DNA from: Alkanindiges sp.
GTDB lineage: Bacteria > Pseudomonadota > Gammaproteobacteria > Pseudomonadales > Moraxellaceae
Length of the DNA stretch: 7,139 nt
Assembly (NCBI GenBank): GCA_030152125.1
Contig: JASLIR010000435.1
Span: 1 to 7,139, forward strand
Reading direction: 5' to 3'
A program made the position numbers and the translations under genes. This document shows, in pieces, positions 1-5,290 of the stretch. Positions within the stretch are counted from its first letter, which is position 1. The number at the start of each line of letters is the position of its first letter. The notes below the pieces were generated by a model. The model worked only from the letters and a program-made list of their open reading frames with translations. It made no database searches and was not told the DNA's origin.

Positions 1-73
1 GTAAAAATTACTGTCTAGCTTATATGTCATATGGGTGGTATGTGCCCGAGTTTTGCGAATGACAATGGCTTTG

Positions 74-99
74 CCTACTTTGGCCAAAACCAAAGTAGG
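74..99. repeat. Perfect 10-bp inverted repeat, candidate REP-like element
   Basis: CCTACTTTGG at 74-83 is followed by a 6-base loop and its exact reverse complement CCAAAGTAGG at 90-99. No T-run follows on either strand, so it does not look like an intrinsic terminator. A GC-containing perfect hairpin in intergenic DNA suggests a dispersed REP-type repeat; that reading is inference, because only one copy is present in the window. Confidence 0.6.
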
Positions 100-164
100 T
101 CGAACCGAAGGTTAATCCTCATGCCAAACCGTGAAGCAGTAAGACTCCTTCGTGCAAAACAAAT

Positions 165-193
165 ATAAATCAAAATTTTAAGCTTTGATTTAT
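165..193. repeat. Perfect 10-bp AT-rich inverted repeat
   Basis: ATAAATCAAA at 165-174 pairs exactly with TTTGATTTAT at 184-193 across a 9-base loop. The arms are AT-rich and have no following T-run, so a terminator is unlikely. The size and symmetry would fit an operator for a dimeric regulator of the gene at 357 or of a gene to the left of the window, or the flank of the repeat at 74-99. The function is unknown. Confidence 0.5.
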
Positions 194-341
194 CCCGCAC
201 TCAGGTTTTATAGCTCTTTTTTATTAGCCCTAACTATTCCACTCATAAACTGCATAGTCACACGCCATAAACACTTGTACAGCCCAAACGCAGTATTATC
301 TCAGGCAATTTATTCCCCTGATTAGTTTTTACTGATAAGAA

Positions 342-346
342 AAGGA
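342..346 (+). promoter_or_regulatory. Ribosome binding site for the isomerase gene
   Basis: AAGGA lies 10 bases before the ATG at 357. The spacing is slightly long but acceptable, and it supports this ATG as the start. Confidence 0.6.
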
Positions 347-356
347 CCACCCCACC

Positions 357-1151
357 ATGTCACTGACCTGCCTGCAAAGCCCACACCCGCAATTACATGC
401 CACCCTGGATGATGACGGCATTCTGGAACTGGCGATTAACCGCCCGGAACGTAAAAACGCCCTGTATGGTGAGCTATACCTGTTTATTGAGCAGGCGCTG
501 CTGGAAGCTGAACAGGCCGCAGCAGTGAATGTGGTGATTCTGCGTGGTTACGGGGCTGACTTTAGTGCAGGCAATGACCTGGGCGATTTTACCAACAGCG
601 CCTTTTCCGGCATTGACGCCCCGCCGTTCCGTTTACTGCGCGCCCTGAATGGCTTAAGCAAACCCATTATTATGGCGGTACGTGGTGTGGCCATTGGGAT
701 TGGCACCACCATGCTGCTGCATGCAGACCTGGCCTATTGCGACAGTACCACACGCTTCCAGATGCCATTTGTCAGCCTGGGCCTATCTCCTGAAGGCGCT
801 GCCAGCCTGCTATTACCACGCCTGGCTGGTTACACCAAAGCCGCTGAACTGCTGCTGCTGGCCGAACTGTTTAATGCCACGCAGGCCAAAGAAGCTGGGC
901 TGGTTAATGCCATTATTGATGAAGATATCTATGCCTATGCACGCCAGAAGGCCCAGCGCTTGGCTGCGCTGCCGCAGGCATCGCTACGCGCAACCAAAGC
1001 CCTGTTAAAAAACAATACGCCTACCAGTATTGAAAACCGTATTAATGAAGAAGCTGCCATTTTTGTAGAACGCATGCAGGGCGCAGACATGCAGGAAGCC
1101 ATTAGTGCCTTTAAGGAAAAACGTGCGCCTAACTTTAAGCAGTTTCAATAA
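357..1151 (+). CDS. Crotonase-family enoyl-CoA delta-isomerase (ECI2-like)
   Basis: The 264-residue protein is a complete single-domain crotonase, normal in length for the family, probably cytosolic. The crotonase core includes ERKNAL (31-36), the oxyanion-hole segment around SAGNDLGDF (70-78) and RGVAIGIG (109-116). Both catalytic glutamates of enoyl-CoA hydratase are missing: the equivalents of rat Glu144 and Glu164 appear as Thr118 and Phe138. Instead there is LGLSPEG (141-147), matching the motif that carries the catalytic Glu of peroxisomal delta3,delta2-enoyl-CoA isomerases (yeast Eci1, human ECI2); here it is Glu146. It would shift 3-enoyl-CoA double bonds to the 2-trans position so that unsaturated fatty acids can enter beta-oxidation. 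The start ATG has AAGGA upstream. The gene stands alone and converges on the aminotransferase gene. Class assignment is confident, substrate is inferred. Confidence 0.88.
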   Translation: MSLTCLQSPHPQLHATLDDDGILELAINRPERKNALYGELYLFIEQALLEAEQAAAVNVVILRGYGADFSAGNDLGDFTNSAFSGIDAPPFRLLRALNGLSKPIIMAVRGVAIGIGTTMLLHADLAYCDSTTRFQMPFVSLGLSPEGAASLLLPRLAGYTKAAELLLLAELFNATQAKEAGLVNAIIDEDIYAYARQKAQRLAALPQASLRATKALLKNNTPTSIENRINEEAAIFVERMQGADMQEAISAFKEKRAPNFKQFQ

Positions 1152-1186
1152 GGCTTAGACCATTGTTCTTTGCCCTGATTAACGTC

Positions 1187-2350
1187 TTATAGCTGTTGTA
1201 AGCGCTGGCAGGCTTTAATCAGGGTGTCATCCTGCTTGGCAAAGCAAAAACGTAACAAACGCTGCCCGGCAACAGGCTGCTGGTAAAACACGGATATGGG
1301 AATAGCTGCAATACCATGTTCATGCACCAGCCAGTCTGCCATTTGCACATCATTTAAATCCGGTCGTATTTGCGAATAATCCAGCAACTGGAAATAAGTA
1401 CCGGCACTGGGTACAAAACTAAAACGGCTATCTGCCAGCAAGCTGGCAAACAGGTCGCGCTTGTGCTGATAAAATTCAGGTAATTCAATAATGTGATTCT
1501 GGTTATGCTGCATAAAATCCGCCAGCGCATACTGAATCGGCGTTACCCCGCAAAAATTGACATACTGGTGTACCTTTAACAGCTCCTGCAATAGCGGCTG
1601 TGGCGCCACCACATAGCCAGTTTTCCAGCCCGTTACATGAAAGGTTTTACCAAAGGAACCAATCATGATGGATCGGGCGGATAAACCCTCATGACTAAGC
1701 ACACTATGGTGCTGCTGCCCGTCAAACACCAGGTATTCATACACTTCATCGCTAATCACCACAATATCGGTATCTGCAATCAACTGATACAGCTGTTGCA
1801 AGTCGTCATCCTGCAAAATGGCACCGCTGGGGTTATGTGGGAAGTTGATGATGATGGCACGGGTTTTAATAGTGATGGCATCTGCCAGCCGTTGCCAGTC
1901 AATCCTAAAATCGGGACTGGTTAACGGCACATGCACACACTGCCCGCCTGCCAGTTCAATCGCAGGCTGGTAGCTGTCATAGCAAGGGTCAAATACAATA
2001 ACCTCATCACCCGGTTTTACCAGCGCATGAATCGCACAGAAAATCGCTTCGGTTGCACCCGGCGTAATGGCAACATGCTTATTTATATCCAGTTGCAGGC
2101 CATAACGTTGCTGTATGGTGGCTGCTACCTGCTCGCGCAGGGCAGGCAAACCAGCCATTGGGGAGTACTGCTGATAGCCATGTGAGGCATATTTTTTTAG
2201 CGCATCCAGCAGGGCTGGCGGACTTGCAAAATCTGGGAAACCCTGTGACAGGTTGATAGCCCCAGTTTGCTGTGCCAGTTGCGACATTTGGGTAAAAATG
2301 GTCACACCTACATGCGGTAGCTTGCTCTCAAGCTGATAGCGGTCATCCAT
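1187..2350 (-). CDS. ybdL: PLP-dependent methionine aminotransferase, YbdL type
   Basis: A fold-type I aminotransferase of 387 residues, closely resembling E. coli YbdL (386 residues), which transaminates methionine and some aromatic amino acids. The N-terminal stretch ESKLPHVGVTIFTQMS corresponds almost residue for residue to YbdL. Expected PLP-binding residues are visible: NPS around Asn173, Asp201 and Tyr204 in SDEVYE, the Schiff-base Lys235 in SFGKTFHVTGWK, and Arg367 in RLLRFCFAK for the substrate carboxylate. The frame is open upstream to a TTG at 2428 and has an ATG at 2395. I chose the ATG at 2350 because it reproduces the YbdL length and N-terminus, although none of the starts has a good Shine-Dalgarno. 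It lies 203 bases downstream of ada on the same strand, so co-transcription is uncertain. A kynurenine or glutamine aminotransferase activity is possible, as these families are close. Confidence 0.88.
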   Translation of the reverse strand: MDDRYQLESKLPHVGVTIFTQMSQLAQQTGAINLSQGFPDFASPPALLDALKKYASHGYQQYSPMAGLPALREQVAATIQQRYGLQLDINKHVAITPGATEAIFCAIHALVKPGDEVIVFDPCYDSYQPAIELAGGQCVHVPLTSPDFRIDWQRLADAITIKTRAIIINFPHNPSGAILQDDDLQQLYQLIADTDIVVISDEVYEYLVFDGQQHHSVLSHEGLSARSIMIGSFGKTFHVTGWKTGYVVAPQPLLQELLKVHQYVNFCGVTPIQYALADFMQHNQNHIIELPEFYQHKRDLFASLLADSRFSFVPSAGTYFQLLDYSQIRPDLNDVQMADWLVHEHGIAAIPISVFYQQPVAGQRLLRFCFAKQDDTLIKACQRLQQL

Positions 2351-2553
2351 ACAACGGGTATCAAGGGGTCGGGTTGCAAAATCCCTGCTGGTCATAGGTC
2401 TATTACGGTTAAATCTTTGATACAGCAACCTTAAAGCAGACGAATGGGAAAATGCAACATAGATATTGCTTCATCGCTTGGAGTAGGCTGGCGCTTTAGC
2501 CCAGCGTTTTCGACTGCAGAAGTGTAGTCTTGCCTATGTCAAATGCAGGCTAA

Positions 2554-3087
2554 TTAAGCCTCCTGCTCGCGTTGAAGCAACAACTGCTTGCGCGCTACCC
2601 CCCAGCGATAACCAGACAAACTGCCATCCTGCCGGATAACCCTGTGGCAGGGGATCGCTACGGCCAGCTTGTTGGCAGCACAGGCATTGGCTACCGCACG
2701 CACCGATTTTGGTGAGCCAATCCGTTCGGCAATGTCAGCATAAGTCATGGTTTGCCCCACCGGAATGCCTTGCAAAGCCTGCCACACCCGTTGCTGGAAT
2801 GCCGTACCCTGAATATCCAGTGGCAACTGCAAGCCGGTTTCCGGCGCTTCAATAAATGCCACCACGCGGGCAATCAGCTGTTCAAAATCGGCATCAGCAC
2901 CTATCAGCCTGGCCTGATGGAAATGATCCTGAAACGCCTGTAACAGCTGCTCAGGGTCATCATCCAGCGCAATCCAGCAAATACCGCGCTCACTTTGCGC
3001 CACAATGATGGCACCCAGGCTGCTCTGCCCCAGCGCAAAGCGGATTTGCCGGGCCTGCCCACCCTGCTTGTATTCGCTGGCGGTCAT
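2554..3087 (-). CDS. ada: Methylated-DNA--protein-cysteine methyltransferase (Ada C-terminal part)
   Basis: This 177-residue frame is an O6-alkylguanine-DNA alkyltransferase domain. It removes the methyl group from O6-methylguanine (or O4-methylthymine) by irreversible transfer to its own cysteine. The catalytic motif IPCHRV is at about 145-150 with Cys147; TAFQQRVWQAL, the NACAANKLA helix segment and SGYRWGVARK are also typical and match E. coli Ada closely. Originally it was the C-terminal half of Ada, as the start MTASEYKQGG belongs to the end of the AraC domain. After the frameshift it can be translated separately: the ATG at 3087 overlaps the upstream TGA as ATGA, and AGGTG lies 6 bases upstream. 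A GTG at 3096 in the same frame is an alternative. The resulting arrangement is reminiscent of the separate adaA and adaB genes of Bacillus. Confidence 0.8.
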   Translation of the reverse strand: MTASEYKQGGQARQIRFALGQSSLGAIIVAQSERGICWIALDDDPEQLLQAFQDHFHQARLIGADADFEQLIARVVAFIEAPETGLQLPLDIQGTAFQQRVWQALQGIPVGQTMTYADIAERIGSPKSVRAVANACAANKLAVAIPCHRVIRQDGSLSGYRWGVARKQLLLQREQEA

Positions 3088-3650
3088 ACCCAGCACCTGC
3101 TGCGATTTTCATAAAAGCGGCTGCTGGAATTAAATCCAGCATTGTAAATGGCATCGGTAATACCAGCTTGCTGGTCTGCCAGTAGCAGCTGACGGAACTT
3201 GCCAGCGCGTATGGCAACAGCATACTGTTTGGGGCTTAAACCCACATGCTGCTTAAACAAACGCTGAAAATGAAACTGGCTTAAACCGACCGCATCTGCC
3301 AGTTGTGTCAGACTTGGCTGCTGTTCAGCCTGTTCAATCACACGGCAGGCTTTGGCAATCAGGGCGCGGTGTTCGGCCTGTAATGCGGTTTCTTGCTGCC
3401 TTAAACTTGGCCGGTAGCCTGCCTGTTCGGCCTGTTGTGGTGTATCAAAAAAAACCACATGTTCCGGCTTAGGTATTCTGCCCGGGCTTGCCGGATGACA
3501 ATAGACACCAGTAGTAGTAACCGCATACACAAACTGCCCGGCAAACGAGGCATCTTTATTAATAACGGCCTGCCAGCGCGGGTCCTGCTCTGTACTCATA
3601 GATGTCAATTGTACTGCTGCCTGCCGGGTAAATTGGGGCTGGGAATTCAT
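3084..3650 (-). CDS. ada: Ada N-terminal part: degenerate sensor and AraC-type HTH domains
   Basis: This 188-residue frame contains the Ada sensor domain (about 24-86) and most of an AraC-type helix-turn-helix domain (about 95-181; LTQLADAVGLSQFHFQRLFK is the first HTH). E. coli Ada binds zinc through Cys38, Cys42, Cys69 and Cys72 and transfers a methyl group from phosphotriesters to Cys38. Here only the Cys38 equivalent survives, Cys51 in GVYCHPASPG. The other three positions are Ser55, Ser82 and Gln85 (GYRPSLRQ), so classical zinc coordination cannot occur. The frame ends at a TGA after seven aberrant residues, cutting off the LGMTASEY end of the second HTH and probably weakening DNA binding. 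The start ATG has AGGA 10 bases upstream; a second ATG at 3599 is possible but lacks an obvious ribosome site. It lies 103 bases after alkA. Confidence 0.75.
   Translation of the reverse strand: MNSQPQFTRQAAVQLTSMSTEQDPRWQAVINKDASFAGQFVYAVTTTGVYCHPASPGRIPKPEHVVFFDTPQQAEQAGYRPSLRQQETALQAEHRALIAKACRVIEQAEQQPSLTQLADAVGLSQFHFQRLFKQHVGLSPKQYAVAIRAGKFRQLLLADQQAGITDAIYNAGFNSSSRFYENRSRCWV
3094..3098 (-). promoter_or_regulatory. Shine-Dalgarno before the methyltransferase ATG
   Basis: On the minus strand AGGTG is followed by six bases and then the ATG at 3087, which overlaps the TGA that ends the frameshifted upstream frame. The spacing is ideal and supports possible translational coupling or reinitiation of the methyltransferase. 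In an unbroken ada this would be internal coding sequence, so it may be fortuitous. Confidence 0.4.
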
Positions 3651-3690
3651 AGCCTACTCATCCTGTAGTTTGATGATCTGGCTCCAGCTT

Positions 3691-3735
3691 AGTCAAAATA
3701 AAAACGATTGAAACGCCGAATCTTGCTTTTGAACT
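3691..3735 (-). promoter_or_regulatory. Candidate ada promoter with Ada-box-like sequence
   Basis: Between alkA and ada, on the minus strand, AGT-N6-GCAA (3735 to 3723) differs by one base from the E. coli Ada box AAT-N6-GCAA, and the stretch AAAGCAAGATT resembles the E. coli ada operator as I remember it. TTGACT (3696 to 3691) is a good -35, but the best -10 17 bases further is only TCAAAC (3673 to 3668). The CTTGCT...AGCAAG inverted repeat around the box is another possible reason for this sequence. One-mismatch matches of this kind are expected by chance about once in this much intergenic DNA. Confidence 0.22.
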
Positions 3736-3753
3736 TTTATTTAGCAGCAAGCC

Positions 3754-4389
3754 TTAATCCGCTGCGCGCCATAAATACCATGCAGCTACCGAGCGATAAG
3801 GCTGAAAGGCTTCACCAAACTGCCTTAACTGCTTTTTATCCGGCATCGCCTCCAGTTTTTTCAACCGCTGGTAGCCGCTACGCACGCCAAAATCATCTAC
3901 CGGCAAAATATCCATCCGCCCCAGGCTAAAAATCAGCAACATTTCTACCGTCCACTGCCCCACACCTTTAAGCTGGGTCAGGCGCTTAATCAGCTCATCA
4001 TCTGACAAAGCAACGGCCTCCTGTAAAGGCGGTACCAGCCCATCCAGCGCACCCTGTGCAATGCCCTTAATGCTGTCCAGCTTGCGCTGGGAAAAACCGC
4101 ACTCTCGCAGGTTCAGGTCATCAGTTTGTAGGATCTGCATGGCTGATGGAAATTCATCATCAAACAGCCTAAAAAAACGACCCAGAATGGCTGCCGCAGC
4201 CTTGCCATGAATTTGCTGGTGCGCAATGGCGCGAATTAAAGCCTGATACGGCTCCTGCTGTGCTTTGACTTGCAAAGCGCAATCTCCCACCTGATGGATA
4301 TGCGCCTGCCAGTCTTCGTCTATGGCAGACAAAAAATTAGTAGCCTGCTGTAAAAACTCGGGCTGCGGTTGCAGGTTAATCTCGGTCAT
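3754..4389 (-). CDS. alkA: DNA-3-methyladenine glycosylase II, AlkA/Mag-type
   Basis: A 211-residue HhH-GPD glycosylase that removes 3-methyladenine and other alkylated bases, starting base-excision repair. The helix-hairpin-helix LKGVGQWTVEMLL (140-152) is followed by LPVDDFGVR (162-170), in which Asp166 aligns with the catalytic Asp238 of E. coli AlkA. FQPYRSVAAWYLWR (196-209) matches the conserved C-terminal segment. It is shorter than E. coli AlkA (282) because the extra N-terminal domain is absent, as in yeast Mag1-like proteins. There is no C-terminal cysteine cluster, so it is not an EndoIII/MutY iron-sulfur enzyme. I chose the ATG at 4389, with AAGGT upstream, 22 bases after the alkB stop. 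A GTG at 4422 would overlap alkB by 11 bases. The spacing indicates one operon with alkB. Confidence 0.9.
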   Translation of the reverse strand: MTEINLQPQPEFLQQATNFLSAIDEDWQAHIHQVGDCALQVKAQQEPYQALIRAIAHQQIHGKAAAAILGRFFRLFDDEFPSAMQILQTDDLNLRECGFSQRKLDSIKGIAQGALDGLVPPLQEAVALSDDELIKRLTQLKGVGQWTVEMLLIFSLGRMDILPVDDFGVRSGYQRLKKLEAMPDKKQLRQFGEAFQPYRSVAAWYLWRAAD

Positions 4390-4411
4390 TTGGTCAGCTA
4401 CCTTACTAGTC

Positions 4412-5077
4412 TTAACGGGCACGGCGAAAGGTCAGGTTAATCCGGTATTCACCAAATTGCGAGTGATAGGCGGGTTGTATCGGCAACACACCATGAAAGC
4501 GCATGCGGTCTACCCCGCCCCATACCATCACATCACCATGGGTCAGCATCAGTTTTTGTGTAGCATCATGGCGCTGAAAACCACCCAGTAGAAACACTGC
4601 TGGTATCCCCAGCGACACTGACACAATGGGTATACCACCACCCACCTCATTTAAATCCTGATGCAGCGACAGCTTGGAACCTACTGCATACTGATTAATC
4701 AGGCAGGCATCCGGCGCATAGCCTGGAAAGCCACCGAGTGCCGCAGCTTCCTGCGCCAGCTGTTTAAACACTTCCGGCATGGCAGGCCAAGGCTGTCTGG
4801 TTACAGGGTCAACCCGGCCATAGGCATAGCCCAGCTCATCGGATGTCCAGCCCCAGTCACCGCAGTTGGTCATGGCCACCGACATGCGGTGTCCACTGGG
4901 TGTCGTTAAATGACGGAAAGGTGATTGTGCCGTAATACGTTCCAGCTGTTGTACCAGATCAGTCATGTAGGGCTTGGCAAAGCCATGCAGCAAGGCCACC
5001 TGCGTAGATAAAAATTCCACACGACGCTCCTCTGCACACACATCACTATAATCGTGGTCAAACAGATCCAGGTTCAT
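4412..5077 (-). CDS. alkB: Alpha-ketoglutarate-dependent dioxygenase AlkB
   Basis: A 221-residue Fe(II)/2-oxoglutarate dioxygenase that directly reverses 1-methyladenine and 3-methylcytosine in DNA or RNA, releasing formaldehyde. It aligns with E. coli AlkB (216 residues) throughout. SPFR and SVAMTNCG lie at 52-55 and 66-73. Iron ligands are His139 and Asp141 in SLHQDLNE plus His195 in RFHG, and the 2-oxoglutarate-binding arginines are Arg212 and Arg218 in YRINLTFR. DACLINQYAVGSKLSLHQD and IVSVSLGIPAVF are hallmark segments. The frame is open to an ATG at 5104, but that has no ribosome site and adds residues absent from E. coli AlkB. The ATG at 5077 (MNLDLF) fits the E. coli start MLDLF, with AGGAG about 12 bases upstream. 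First gene of the repair block, divergent from sspA. Confidence 0.95.
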   Translation of the reverse strand: MNLDLFDHDYSDVCAEERRVEFLSTQVALLHGFAKPYMTDLVQQLERITAQSPFRHLTTPSGHRMSVAMTNCGDWGWTSDELGYAYGRVDPVTRQPWPAMPEVFKQLAQEAAALGGFPGYAPDACLINQYAVGSKLSLHQDLNEVGGGIPIVSVSLGIPAVFLLGGFQRHDATQKLMLTHGDVMVWGGVDRMRFHGVLPIQPAYHSQFGEYRINLTFRRAR

Positions 5078-5106
5078 GGCACTCACTTTCTCCTGCCAAA
5101 ACATTC

Positions 5107-5155
5107 AGGATAAAAGCAATCCCCAAACCCGGCAAGCCCCACTTGTAAGCAGATT
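5107..5155 (-). promoter_or_regulatory. Candidate alkB promoter with weak Ada-box-like site
   Basis: On the minus strand TTGCCG (5135 to 5130) and TATCCT (5112 to 5107) are separated by exactly 17 bases, each matching four of six sigma70 consensus positions. AAT-N6-ACAA (5155 to 5143) ends seven bases before the -35 and differs by one base from the E. coli Ada box AAT-N6-GCAA. The position would suit activation by Ada, but a one-mismatch match is weak evidence, and the Ada encoded here has a degenerate sensor. Confidence 0.35.
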
Positions 5156-5184
5156 TGGCACATTATTCGTATTTGCTGGATAGT
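5155..5184 (+). promoter_or_regulatory. Candidate sspA promoter
   Basis: TTGGCA at 5155-5160 (five of six matches) and GATAGT at 5179-5184 (four of six) are 18 bases apart. Transcription would begin near 5191, leaving a leader of about 100 bases before the TTG start. It abuts the alkB control region on the opposite strand, so the two divergent units share about 210 bases of regulatory DNA. Confidence 0.35.
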
Positions 5185-5290
5185 ATTAATCGCATAAATG
5201 GGCTTGTTGCTGAAAAGCGCTATAAAAATACATTCAAAAAAGCGCCCAATTTTAGTATCCTGAAAGTTTATCAGCAGGATTTATCCCACA

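Larger units (their letters stand above)
1..356. other. Intergenic region with inverted repeats, no gene seen
   Basis: I found no convincing coding region here on either strand. The stretch is AT-rich from about 155 onward and contains two perfect 10-bp inverted repeats, listed separately. A smaller TCAGG/CCTGA palindrome lies at 301-321 and a short ATATG-T-CATAT palindrome at 22-32. The right end is the leader of the isomerase gene at 357. No promoter with both boxes close to the sigma70 consensus stands out. TTGTAC at 275-280 is a possible -35, but nothing good sits 16-18 bases downstream. Confidence 0.6.
2554..3650 (-). pseudogene. ada: ada, frameshifted (regulator plus O6-methylguanine-DNA methyltransferase)
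   Basis: Together the two reading frames give an Ada-type protein in the usual order: methylphosphotriester sensor domain, AraC-type DNA-binding domain, then O6-alkylguanine-DNA alkyltransferase domain. The frame breaks at an A-run (minus strand; 3106-3109 on plus). One additional A would join ...RFYE to KSQQVLGMTASEY and give about 365 residues, against 354 for E. coli Ada. The similarity continues without a gap on both sides, so a single-base loss in an A-run is the simplest explanation, either a real mutation or a homopolymer sequencing error. No canonical X-XXY-YYZ slippery site is present (the codons are GAA AAT), which argues against programmed frameshifting. The pieces are annotated separately because both could still be translated. 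Confidence 0.8.

Noticed and set aside
2351..2428. Extended N-terminus of the aminotransferase
   Set aside because: The frame stays open and has TTG and ATG codons, but YbdL-type enzymes start near the chosen ATG, and no ribosome site supports the longer forms.
2487..2510. GCTGG/CCAGC hairpin followed by GTTTTCG, between ada and the aminotransferase gene
   Set aside because: The stem is only five bases with a nine-base loop, the T-run is short, and it faces the strand with no gene nearby. On the minus strand no T-run follows, so I do not call a terminator.
2514..2542. Perfect TTGACA -35 on the minus strand upstream of the aminotransferase gene
   Set aside because: The box at 2542 to 2537 is perfect, but the sequence 16-18 bases further (CTGCAG region) has no resemblance to a -10 box.
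3104..3112. Programmed -1 frameshift that would produce full-length Ada
   Set aside because: The codons at the site (TAT GAA AAT) do not allow tandem re-pairing after a -1 slip, there is no downstream hairpin, and a run of four As is short for transcriptional slippage.
3122..3141. Perfect 7-bp inverted repeat TGCTGGA/TCCAGCA close to the ada frameshift
   Set aside because: It encodes the conserved AGFNSSS part of the AraC domain and lies upstream of the shift site in translation order, where it could not stimulate -1 frameshifting.
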